Below are positions 1-7,619 of a stretch of DNA of 18,297 nt, piece by piece (within the stretch, counting starts at the first letter, position 1; every line of letters starts with the position of its first letter). The notes under the pieces are model-generated. The model did not search any database. It had not been told where the DNA came from and worked only from the letters and a program-made list of their open reading frames with translations. The stretch lies in assembly GCA_044433305.1 (NCBI GenBank), contig JAWXTS010000028.1, positions 1-18,297 on the forward strand. Direction: 5' to 3'. A program made the position numbers and the translations under genes. This DNA is from JAWXTS01 sp044433305 (GTDB lineage: Bacteria > Bacteroidota > Bacteroidia > Bacteroidales > Rikenellaceae).

Positions 1-1351
1 CCTTCTGACGCCAAGCAACCTCCTCTGGCAACATATCCTCAAAAGCCTTACGTAGTATCCATTTTTCCATACGGCCATTCTTAGCCATCTTCTCCTCTGG
101 ATTTAGACGCATGGCAACATCCATAAACTCCTTGTCTAGGAAAGGTACACGACCCTCAACACCCCACGCTGCTAGAGCCTTGTTAGCTCTTAGACAGTCA
201 TAAAGATGCAACTTACCAATCTTACGTATAGTCTCCTCATGGAAAGCCTGTGCATTTGGTGCTTTATGGAAGTAAAGGTAGCCTCCAAATATTTCGTCTG
301 CACCCTCACCCGAAAGAACCATCTTGATACCCATAGACTTAATGACACGAGCCAAAAGATACATAGGAGTAGAAGCACGCACTGTTGTAACATCGTATGT
401 TTCAAGATAATATATAACATCATTGATGGCATCCAAACCTTCTTGTACGGTATAGTGAACCTCGTGGTGAACAGTGTTGATATGGTCGGCAACCTTACGC
501 GCTGCAACCAAATCAGGAGCACCCTTAAGACCAACGGCAAAAGAGTGTAGCTGAGGCCACCATGCGGCATCCTTGCTGTCAGACTCTACGCGATGCTCAG
601 AATATTCCTTAGCAATGGCAGAGATGATAGAAGAATCCAAACCTCCAGACAACAACACACCGTAAGGAACGTCTGACATAAGCTGGCGTTTAACCGATGC
701 TTTCAGCGCATCACGCAACTCTTGCACATCAGCCTTATTGTCCTTAACAGCGTCATACTCTTGCCAGTCGCGGTTATAGTAGCGAACCATCTTAGCCTCT
801 TTGCTTGACCAGTAGTGACCAGGAAGGAAAGGCTCTATCTTTGTGCAAGTACCCTCAAGAGCCTTAAGCTCTGAAGCCACATAGAAATGGTTCTGCTCGT
901 CCCATCCTATATATAAAGGTATAACACCTATTGTGTCGCGAGCAATAAGATACTCGTCCTTTTCTATATCATATAGGGCAAAGGCAAAGATTCCGTTTAT
1001 ACGTTCTAGCAAAGCTGGACCCATCTTTTGATACAAAGGAAGTATCACCTCACAGTCTGAGCCTGTAAGGAAGTTATATTCATCTGCAAGCTCTGCACGA
1101 ATATCATTATGATTATATATTTCACCGTTAACGGCTAGCACTAGGCTGCCATCAGCACTGAATAGGGGCTGACCACCAGACTGAGGGTCAACAATAGATA
1201 AACGCTCATGCGATATTACAGCCTTGTCGCCGCAATATATTCCAGACCAGTCTGGCCCGCGATGTCTAATCTTCTTTGACATCTTTAGCACTTTAGATCT
1301 CATCACATCGTTTGCATGCTCAAGATCAAAGACACCTACAAATCCACACAT
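1..1351 (-). CDS. asnB: Asparagine synthetase B, glutamine-hydrolysing (C-terminus beyond window)
   Basis: This enzyme makes asparagine from aspartate, ATP and glutamine in the cytoplasm. I read the minus strand directly: the start gives MCGFVGVFDL, so after Met removal Cys2 is the class II glutamine amidotransferase nucleophile. RHRGPD (about residues 29-34) and VNGEIYN (about 74-80) complete the amidotransferase site. The synthetase domain follows, with the ATP-pyrophosphatase P-loop SGGLDSS at about 235-241 and a later SGEGADEIFGGY motif. 450 codons are present; the family is usually about 550 residues, so roughly 100 C-terminal residues lie left of the window. No frameshift is seen. The start is fixed because Cys must be residue 2. 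The leader of about 150 nt to the candidate promoter is AT-rich. In Bacteroides this gene often lies by glutamate synthase genes, which cannot be checked here. Confidence 0.96.
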   Translation of the reverse strand, partial: MCGFVGVFDLEHANDVMRSKVLKMSKKIRHRGPDWSGIYCGDKAVISHERLSIVDPQSGGQPLFSADGSLVLAVNGEIYNHNDIRAELADEYNFLTGSDCEVILPLYQKMGPALLERINGIFAFALYDIEKDEYLIARDTIGVIPLYIGWDEQNHFYVASELKALEGTCTKIEPFLPGHYWSSKEAKMVRYYNRDWQEYDAVKDNKADVQELRDALKASVKRQLMSDVPYGVLLSGGLDSSIISAIAKEYSEHRVESDSKDAAWWPQLHSFAVGLKGAPDLVAARKVADHINTVHHEVHYTVQEGLDAINDVIYYLETYDVTTVRASTPMYLLARVIKSMGIKMVLSGEGADEIFGGYLYFHKAPNAQAFHEETIRKIGKLHLYDCLRANKALAAWGVEGRVPFLDKEFMDVAMRLNPEEKMAKNGRMEKWILRKAFEDMLPEEVAWRQK

Positions 1352-1506
1352 ATTATATTAAGTATTATAAAATTTTACAATGTATATTTCAGTAAAGTTA
1401 AAATATTATTTCGGCTTTCATACCAACTAACTTAAAAAAAATACAATAAATTAACCCTCCGAAACACATTATAACCATAAACGCAGAATATCAACAATAA
1501 TTATCA

Positions 1507-1514
1507 CAAAAATA
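1507..1514 (-). promoter_or_regulatory. Candidate -7 box for asnB
   Basis: Read on the minus strand this is TATTTTTG, matching the Bacteroidota -7 consensus TAnnTTTG. It would start a transcript near 1500, leaving an AT-rich leader of about 150 nt before asnB. No convincing TTG -33 element is seen at the usual spacing, so this is tentative. Apart from this box I see nothing else defined in the interval between asnB and the recombinase gene. Confidence 0.3.
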
Positions 1515-1607
1515 GTCTATTTAGTTTCGATTTAACAGACCACCATAACAAAGCCATTAGAAAGGAGATAAAACACATAGCAATCACAAACATCACACTG
1601 GGAACAA

Positions 1608-2813
1608 CTACAACAACCTCAGTATCTTATTGTTAGCCCTATCTACAACAGCTGTATCCAAGGAGGAGAGGTAAATCTGTGTGGTGGTCTCCGAGTCATG
1701 ACCCATACCCTCGCTGATAACAGAAATAGGAACATTGCTACTTTTGGCAATGCTGGCCCACGAATGTCTGGCTACGTACATGGTCAGCGGCACAACTATC
1801 CCTACCATCTTGGCAATATCCTTAAGCCGACCATTAACCCGACACAGGGTATTCCTATACTGCGCCCTATCCCCCCTATCGGCCCTACAAATAATAGGCA
1901 GCAGATATATCGTGTCTTCTACGGCATACTTATCTAATATTTGCTGCATACACGGCTCCCATTTAATATATAGCTGCTGACCCGTCTTGCGCCTACGATA
2001 AGTAAGCACATTGTGACTAAGGTCTTTCTTACGAAGGTAGGCAATATCCACAAACGACATTCCTCGTGTGTAGAAGCTAAACATAAACAAATCTCTAGCG
2101 AAGGCCAGATCGGGGCTAGACGACAAGTCCAGCTCCTTTATTTTCTTAATGCTCTTAAGCGGCAGAGCGCGTTTCAGGGTCTTATCAACCCCCGTGTACA
2201 CATGTTTAAAAGGATAGCTCTGAACAACTAGCTCCTTGTCGACAGCCCGATTATAAACAGCCCTGAGTATGCGCATATAAAAAGATATGGAGTTCATAGA
2301 GATATTATTGTATTTTAGGTAGGCCTCATAGTCCATCATAAGATCCGAAGACATGTCGACCAGAAGAACATCTACCCCATTATGAAAGCGCATAAAGCTG
2401 TTGAGCGTGGTTCTATATGTTTCGGAGGTGCGATACTTGCGCAACTCGACAAGTCGCTCAATTAGCATCTGCATAAAATCGCAGAGGGTGTTCCCGTAGC
2501 CCTGCGACTCAAAGGCCACAACAAGCTCATCGCAGGAGTACCTTAATTTGGTTCGCTCATAATTTGATACTATACGGGCCAAGCGACAAAAGTCAATATT
2601 GATTTGTTCTTGATAGGCCCTAACGGTATCTCGCCTAGAGTCTGCCACAGCGGGAACAACAAGACTCGATTCGCTAGAGGACCACTCGCTATCAAAAAGC
2701 TTATAATCTGTTTTTATCTGTCTGACAACTCTATCGTGTATAACCTGATAATAGATAGTTCCCTTTTTACCTTGCAACGACGATGCCCTGAATTTTAATT
2801 TTATACTAGCCAT
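1608..2813 (-). CDS. Tyrosine-type site-specific recombinase/integrase (Bacteroidota invertase/integrase type)
   Basis: This protein cuts and rejoins DNA at short specific sites. The 401-residue protein has the usual order: an N-terminal arm-binding region (about 1-90), a SAM-like core-binding domain (about 105-200) and a C-terminal catalytic domain. Visible catalytic residues are Arg250 (in FYTRGMSF), Lys276 (RRRKTGQ), Arg349 and His350 (YVARHSWA), His372 (GMGH) and the nucleophile Tyr381 (QIYL). The first His of the HxxR motif is Tyr346 here. YVARHSWA-type motifs are familiar in Bacteroides recombinases, so this need not mean inactivity. The start is the ATG at 2813. No tRNA, clear att repeat, excisionase or cargo gene is visible. 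It may be a chromosomal invertase acting on a site outside the window or a remnant of an integrated element. I see no terminator downstream. Confidence 0.9.
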   Translation of the reverse strand: MASIKLKFRASSLQGKKGTIYYQVIHDRVVRQIKTDYKLFDSEWSSSESSLVVPAVADSRRDTVRAYQEQINIDFCRLARIVSNYERTKLRYSCDELVVAFESQGYGNTLCDFMQMLIERLVELRKYRTSETYRTTLNSFMRFHNGVDVLLVDMSSDLMMDYEAYLKYNNISMNSISFYMRILRAVYNRAVDKELVVQSYPFKHVYTGVDKTLKRALPLKSIKKIKELDLSSSPDLAFARDLFMFSFYTRGMSFVDIAYLRKKDLSHNVLTYRRRKTGQQLYIKWEPCMQQILDKYAVEDTIYLLPIICRADRGDRAQYRNTLCRVNGRLKDIAKMVGIVVPLTMYVARHSWASIAKSSNVPISVISEGMGHDSETTTQIYLSSLDTAVVDRANNKILRLL

Positions 2814-2985
2814 AATTTTTTATTTTAAGTTGATGAAAATTTCGTTTTATTTCCGACAAGAGCACCCGCCACTTATAGCCTCTGGCGTGTTTAAGCGTGA
2901 GGGAGCCTACTGGTTCTTCGATGAAATACACCTGTTCTTCTATAAAATCAACCAGTTAGTATATTTCATTTTTATTGATTATTAA
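2806..2985. other. Two overlapping antisense micro-ORFs upstream of the recombinase
   Basis: On the plus strand an ATG at 2833 opens a 50-codon frame ending with TAA at 2983-2985. It is rich in aromatic residues and has no good ribosome binding site. On the minus strand a frame of 41 residues with a possible GTG start at 2931-2929 ends with TAG at 2808-2806. It thus overlaps the recombinase start by 8 bases, an arrangement compatible with translational coupling. The minus-strand product looks more like an ordinary soluble protein (it ends NFHQLKIKNYG). The same frame is open for a few more codons upstream but lacks an ATG and reaches a stop. I recognise neither. One may be a remnant of a longer gene, and both may be chance. 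Confidence 0.2.
2911..2952. repeat. Imperfect direct repeat of about 20 bp
   Basis: TGGTTCTTCGATGAAATACA at 2911-2930 is followed at 2933 by TGTTCTTCTATAAAATCAAC. The two copies share TTCTTC and AAAT cores and start 22 bp apart, about two helical turns. On the minus strand this makes a repeated V-x-F-I-E-E heptad in the micro-ORF frame. The repeat lies about 100 bp upstream of the recombinase start, so it could be an arm-type recombinase site, but this is only a suggestion. Confidence 0.35.
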
Positions 2986-3000
2986 CTAATTCTACTTTTG
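2954..3000 (+). promoter_or_regulatory. Promoter region of the efflux operon with possible inverted operator
   Basis: TACTTTTG at 2993-3000 fits the Bacteroidota -7 box TAnnTTTG exactly. It lies about 55 bp before the TolC-like start, so the 5' leader is about 50 nt. A TTG at 2975-2977 is rather close for a -33 element. Just upstream, AGTTAGTA (2954-2961) and TATTAACT (2980-2987) form an inverted pair differing at one base, spaced about 26 bp centre to centre. That would suit a dimeric regulator. LytTR proteins usually bind direct repeats with a GTT core, so binding by the downstream response regulator is a guess. Confidence 0.45.
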
Positions 3001-3055
3001 TTACGAGCTATACTCAGAAACCAAGTAAAATTAAGAATCAATAATTAAATAATAT

Positions 3056-4387
3056 ATGATGAATTTGAAATCTATTAAACCCATTTCCATTCTTGTCTTA
3101 TGTATCGCGTGTTGCTTTAGCGGCTATTCGCAACAGAAGACAGAAGTCATGAACATGACACTGGAACAGTGCTTGGAGTATGCTAAGGAAAATAGCATAA
3201 CCCTAAAACAAGCCAAGTTGCAAATCAATGATCGACTTGCCGAAGAACTAAGCGCGTCAGGTGTTTTCTTACCTAGCGTATCTGGTTACATAAGCCAGAG
3301 TCTGAACTCTAGTCCACTAGGTTCTGACGACCCTACAAGCAAGTACACTGGCTCTTATGGCGTGAACCTATCTATGCCAGTTTTCAGTGGCGGCAAGAAC
3401 AAAGCCTCACTAGAGCAGAGCTACCTTAACACTCAGATTGCAGAGCTAAGTCTAGAGGAACAAGAAAACTCTCTTGAGATTGCCATAGCAGAGGTCTTTG
3501 TACAAATGCTATATGCAATGGACGAGATTGAGGTAAGCCTAAACAGCCTTGAGCTAAGCATCAAAAACCTTGAGAACGGTAAAGTATACTTAGACCTTGG
3601 AAGCATCAACACTGCCGACTATGCTCAGCTAGAAAGCGCAAAGGCAGATAGCGACTATGCAGTTATTGTTGCTCAGACAACCCTAAGTAACCTACAAGTA
3701 AGACTTAAACACCTACTAGAGATTTCTCAGGATATCGAGATTGTAGCTGTTGCCCCAGAACTTGATGATGACAAAATCATGGTTCCACTATCAAGCGTAC
3801 AGAGCACATACAACACAGCTCTAGAGATACGCCCAGAAATCAAATCGTCAACAATATCTATCGCATCGGCAGAGCTTTCTGAGACAATAGCTAAGGCAGG
3901 CTTCCTTCCTTCACTGTCTCTTTCAGCAGGAGCAGGCGTAAGCCACAGCAGTGCCAGCGACTTCACCTTTAGTGGTCAGCTAAGAGAGAACTTCAGCACT
4001 TCAATAGGTGCAAGTATCTCTATTCCTATCTTTAGCAACTACCAAAACAAAACAGCCCTTACCAAGGCTCAGAACTCTATTACCTCAGCAACCCTAGCTC
4101 TTACAGAAGCAGAAAAGGACTTGTACCAAACAATAGAGTCTCTACACAACAATGCTTCAAATGCTCAGGCTCAATACATAGTTTCTTCTTACAAACTAGA
4201 AGCTACGGAAAAAAGCTTGAACCTTGTAACAGAACAGTATAACCTAGGCGTAAAGAACATCATCGACCTTCTTACAGAGCAAGATAACTATCGTAGCTCT
4301 ACTCAAGACTACCTAGTGAACAAATACCAGTTCATACTAAACAAAGCACTTCTAGAATACTACAAAACAGACCAAATCAAATTATAA
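3056..4387 (+). CDS. TolC-like outer-membrane efflux channel
   Basis: This is the outer-membrane exit duct of a tripartite pump. The 443-residue protein starts with a signal peptide: a basic start, a hydrophobic stretch ILVLCIACC, and a probable cut around residue 25. MTLEQCLEYAKENS (about 34-47) is the typical start of an OEP/TolC repeat. Two internally related halves follow, each with beta-strand hairpins and long coiled helices, and the end of the second half (NLGVKNIIDLLTEQDNYR) is characteristic. Length matches the family. Start is ATG at 3056; the ATG directly after it is an alternative. It is the first gene of the pump operon, and the adaptor gene follows after 36 bases. The substrate cannot be told from sequence. 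Confidence 0.93.
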   Translation: MMNLKSIKPISILVLCIACCFSGYSQQKTEVMNMTLEQCLEYAKENSITLKQAKLQINDRLAEELSASGVFLPSVSGYISQSLNSSPLGSDDPTSKYTGSYGVNLSMPVFSGGKNKASLEQSYLNTQIAELSLEEQENSLEIAIAEVFVQMLYAMDEIEVSLNSLELSIKNLENGKVYLDLGSINTADYAQLESAKADSDYAVIVAQTTLSNLQVRLKHLLEISQDIEIVAVAPELDDDKIMVPLSSVQSTYNTALEIRPEIKSSTISIASAELSETIAKAGFLPSLSLSAGAGVSHSSASDFTFSGQLRENFSTSIGASISIPIFSNYQNKTALTKAQNSITSATLALTEAEKDLYQTIESLHNNASNAQAQYIVSSYKLEATEKSLNLVTEQYNLGVKNIIDLLTEQDNYRSSTQDYLVNKYQFILNKALLEYYKTDQIKL

Positions 4388-4423
4388 TATAAGCATCAAA
4401 TACAAACCAAACAAATACATAAG

Positions 4424-5596
4424 ATGAAAAAGAAAATAATAATCATAGCAGCAATAATAGTTGTAGCAGCAGCCTGTTATTTTATTTTTGCTCCAAAACA
4501 AACTACTAGTGCACCTACATTCACTACTGCCACAGTAGAAAAACAAAATATCGTTCAGAGCATCACAGCAACAGGAACCGTAGAGCCAGTAACAGTGGTA
4601 GACGTGGGTACGCAGGTGTCAGGTATCTTGACTACACTATATGTAGATTATAATAGCGTTGTAAAGAAAGGTGACATCATCGCCGAGCTTGACAAAAGTA
4701 CTCTTCTACTTGATTTGAACAGCAGCAAGAACAGTCTAGCCACTGCAAAAAGCGAGTATGAATATCAGCTAGCAATATACACTCGTACCAAAGCTCTTTA
4801 CGAGAAAGAACTTATCGCAGACAGCGAGTATGAGGTTGCTCTATACAACTACGAGAAAACAAAAAACAGCTATGAGACTGCAAAGAACAATCTTGAACGC
4901 TCTCAGATTAACATGGACTATGCTACCATCTACTCTCCTATCGACGGTGTTGTACTATCACGTAGCGTTGAGGAAGGCCAGACTGTTGCTTCTAGCTTCA
5001 GCACACCAACCCTTTTCAGCATCGCAGCCGACCTACAAGACATGCAGGTTGTTGCTAGCGTTGATGAGGCTGACATAGGTAACATCCAAGAGGGTCAAGG
5101 CGCAGAGTTCTCTGTTGACGCTTTCCCTAACTTGATTTTCAAAGGCATCGTTACTCAAGTTCGCCAAGAGGCTATCATCGAGAGCAACGTTGTAACTTAC
5201 GAGGTTGTCATCTCAGCAGACAACCCAGATTTGAAACTTAAACCAGGTCTTACAGCCAACATCGAGGTATTTACTCTAAACCAAGAGTGTGACAAGGTTG
5301 TACCAGCAGCAGCACTATCATTTACTCCAGCCTTGCCAGAGGGTGGACCTCAAGCACAACAAGGCAGAGACGGTGATGTTGTATGGGTGAAACAAGGTGA
5401 TAGAATCGAGCCAAAACAAGTAACAGTAGGTATCAGCAACGGCATCCTAACTTCTATCGAGTCAGGTGTAGAGGCTGGAGCAGAAGTGGTTACAGGAATG
5501 GAAGCAGGCGCAGCAATGATGCCAGGACCTGGAGGCCCAGAAGGAGCAGCTAGCAGCCCATTCGTACAACAACGTGGTAGTGGACCAAGAAGATAA
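4424..5596 (+). CDS. Periplasmic adaptor (MacA/HlyD family membrane fusion protein)
   Basis: This subunit joins the inner-membrane pump to the TolC-like channel. The 390-residue protein has an N-terminal membrane anchor (about residues 3-23, KKKIIIIAAIIVVAAACYFIF, uncleaved), then a barrel-sandwich/lipoyl half ending in TGTVEPVTVVDVGTQVSG. A long alpha-helical hairpin (about 90-165) follows, then the second lipoyl half (YSPIDGVVLSRSVEEGQTV) and beta-barrel and membrane-proximal domains. Length is close to E. coli MacA. Unusual parts are a Gly/Pro/Gln insert near 300-313 and a Gly/Pro/Met-rich tail over the last 30 residues. The next gene starts 5 bases after the stop, so the genes are co-transcribed and probably coupled. 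Confidence 0.93.
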   Translation: MKKKIIIIAAIIVVAAACYFIFAPKQTTSAPTFTTATVEKQNIVQSITATGTVEPVTVVDVGTQVSGILTTLYVDYNSVVKKGDIIAELDKSTLLLDLNSSKNSLATAKSEYEYQLAIYTRTKALYEKELIADSEYEVALYNYEKTKNSYETAKNNLERSQINMDYATIYSPIDGVVLSRSVEEGQTVASSFSTPTLFSIAADLQDMQVVASVDEADIGNIQEGQGAEFSVDAFPNLIFKGIVTQVRQEAIIESNVVTYEVVISADNPDLKLKPGLTANIEVFTLNQECDKVVPAAALSFTPALPEGGPQAQQGRDGDVVWVKQGDRIEPKQVTVGISNGILTSIESGVEAGAEVVTGMEAGAAMMPGPGGPEGAASSPFVQQRGSGPRR

Positions 5597-5601
5597 TAAT
5601 T

Positions 5602-6345
5602 ATGGCAAATAAAGTTATTGAACTAAAAGATATAACACGCCATTTCCATATCGGAGATGAAACGGTTAAGGCTCTTCGAGGTGTTTCGTTCACCATCGAG
5701 GAAGGGGAATTTGTCACTATCATGGGAACATCTGGTAGTGGTAAGAGTACCCTGCTGAACATCCTAGGATGTTTGGATATGCCTACATCTGGAAGCTTCT
5801 CCCTTGACGGAATACCCGTTAGTGGAATGAGCAACAACCAGCGCGCCAACTTAAGGAATACGAAAATCGGTTTCGTATTCCAGAACTACAACCTACTTGC
5901 CAAGACAACAGCCATTGCCAACGTAGAGCTACCTCTGATGTACACCAAAGCTGTGAGTGCTCACGATAGACAACAACGCGCTATCGAAGCATTGACATCT
6001 GTGGGTCTTGCAGACCGCCTTTACCACAAGAGTAATCAGATGAGTGGTGGTCAGATGCAACGTGTAGCCATTGCTCGTGCACTGGTAAACAGCCCTGCTG
6101 TGCTACTTGCTGACGAGGCGACAGGTAACCTTGATACTCGTACCTCTTTTGAGATTTTGGTGCTCTTGCAGCGTCTACACGCTCAGGGCAAGACCATAGT
6201 CTTTATCACTCACAATCCTGAGATGGCAGATTTCTCTGGCCGCACGATTGTACTTAGAGACGGTTTGGTAAAGAGCGATACACGCAACGATAAAATAAGT
6301 AGTGCCGCAGAAGCTTTGGCAGCACTTCCAATAGTAGAGGATTAA
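5602..6345 (+). CDS. MacB/LolD-type ABC transporter ATP-binding protein
   Basis: This cytoplasmic ATPase powers the pump. In 247 residues it shows all nucleotide-binding motifs: Walker A GTSGSGKST (42-50), the Q-loop in VFQNYNLL, the signature MSGGQMQR (Met in place of the usual Leu), Walker B VLLADEAT with catalytic Glu, the D-loop and the H-loop in FITHNPE. It belongs to the MacB/LolD/FtsE group by length and by the LLNILGCLD stretch after the P-loop. In E. coli MacB the ATPase and membrane parts are one polypeptide; here they are two adjacent genes, as is common in Bacteroidota. The permease follows after 17 bases. Confidence 0.95.
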   Translation: MANKVIELKDITRHFHIGDETVKALRGVSFTIEEGEFVTIMGTSGSGKSTLLNILGCLDMPTSGSFSLDGIPVSGMSNNQRANLRNTKIGFVFQNYNLLAKTTAIANVELPLMYTKAVSAHDRQQRAIEALTSVGLADRLYHKSNQMSGGQMQRVAIARALVNSPAVLLADEATGNLDTRTSFEILVLLQRLHAQGKTIVFITHNPEMADFSGRTIVLRDGLVKSDTRNDKISSAAEALAALPIVED

Positions 6346-6362
6346 ATAGAGGAGGACAAAAA

Positions 6363-7583
6363 ATGAATATAACAAATCTATTTGCCATTGCCCTAAAAGC
6401 ATTGGGCAATAATAAAATGAGAGCTCTACTTACGATGCTAGGTATCATAATCGGAGTAGCATCTGTGATTACCATGCTTGCCATTGGACAGGGTTCTAAG
6501 GCTAGTATCAATGCTCAGATTGCCGAGATGGGTTCTAATATGATTATGATACAACCAGGTGGTGATAGAACCGCAGGTGTACAGCGAGATAGAACATCAT
6601 CTCAGACACTTAAAATCGCCGATTTTCAGGATATAGCAAAGCAGACTGACCTATTGGCATCTGTTAGCCCTATGGTATCATCATCAGGCCAGTACATCTA
6701 TGGCGCAAACAACTACCCTTCAACAATTACGGGTGTTAACAATGACTATCTAGATATTCGTCAGCTAAAGATAGAGAGCGGAACAATGTTCACTGACGAA
6801 GATATTGCAGGTGCAGCTAAGGTATGTATCATAGGTAAAACTATTGCCGACAACCTTTTCACTAACGACGAAGAGCCGATAGGAAAGATTATCCGCTTTC
6901 AGAAGATTCCTTTCCGCATTATCGGAGTACTAGAGTCTAAAGGTTACAACACTATGGGTTCTGACCAAGATGACATCGTGCTTGCTCCTTATACTAGTAT
7001 CATGAAACGTGTGCTTGCAGTGACTTACCTACGTGAGGTTTTTGCCAGTGCAGCAGACGAGGACAAAACAGACGAGGCAATAGAACGAGTAACAGAGGTA
7101 TTGCGCAAAAACCACAACATAGCAGAGGGTGGCACAGACGACTTCACCATACGCTCACAACAAGAGCTATCAGAGATGATGAACTCTACCAGCGACCTTA
7201 TGACCTCACTCTTGGCTTGCGTGGCAGCCATATCACTTATCGTAGGTGGTATCGGTATCATGAACATCATGTACGTGTCGGTTACTGAGCGTACCAAAGA
7301 GATTGGACTTAGAATGTCTGTTGGTGCACGTGGCGTCGACATCCTTTCTCAGTTCCTTATCGAGGCCGTGGTAATCAGTATCTCGGGCGGTATTATTGGT
7401 GTAATCCTTGGCTATGGAGCAGCCTTTGCGGTTAAGACATTTGCAGGCTGGCCTGTGGTTGTCGAGAGCTGGACCATCATGCTATCATTTGCCGTGTGTA
7501 GCTTCACTGGTGTATTCTTCGGTTGGTATCCAGCCAAGAAAGCAGCAGCCCTTAACCCTATCGATGCAATCAGATACGAATAA
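6363..7583 (+). CDS. MacB/FtsX-type ABC transporter permease
   Basis: This is the inner-membrane part of the pump. The 406-residue protein has the MacB topology: a first transmembrane helix after the amphipathic start (about 20-42, LLTMLGIIIGVASVITMLAIG), a large periplasmic core domain (about 45-275), and three C-terminal helices. The FtsX signature between the helices is clear (TERTKEIGLRMSVGAR, then FLIEAVVISISGGIIGVILG). It ends with PIDAIRYE, typical of the family. A strong Shine-Dalgarno GGAGG at 6351-6355, unusual in this window, sits 7 bases before the ATG and suggests this subunit is well translated. MacB permeases transduce mechanical force to the periplasm rather than forming a closed channel. 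Confidence 0.94.
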   Translation: MNITNLFAIALKALGNNKMRALLTMLGIIIGVASVITMLAIGQGSKASINAQIAEMGSNMIMIQPGGDRTAGVQRDRTSSQTLKIADFQDIAKQTDLLASVSPMVSSSGQYIYGANNYPSTITGVNNDYLDIRQLKIESGTMFTDEDIAGAAKVCIIGKTIADNLFTNDEEPIGKIIRFQKIPFRIIGVLESKGYNTMGSDQDDIVLAPYTSIMKRVLAVTYLREVFASAADEDKTDEAIERVTEVLRKNHNIAEGGTDDFTIRSQQELSEMMNSTSDLMTSLLACVAAISLIVGGIGIMNIMYVSVTERTKEIGLRMSVGARGVDILSQFLIEAVVISISGGIIGVILGYGAAFAVKTFAGWPVVVESWTIMLSFAVCSFTGVFFGWYPAKKAAALNPIDAIRYE

Positions 7584-7619
7584 CAAAAAAAGAATACTAA
7601 CAACTAAATCTTAGTGATT

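Noticed and set aside
190..570. Open frames on both strands within the left edge
   Set aside because: They are shadows of asnB, which reads through on the minus strand in another frame with all its motifs intact.
1352..3055. Integrated element with attachment sites around the recombinase
   Set aside because: I found no matching direct repeats flanking the gene, no tRNA and no mobility or cargo genes.
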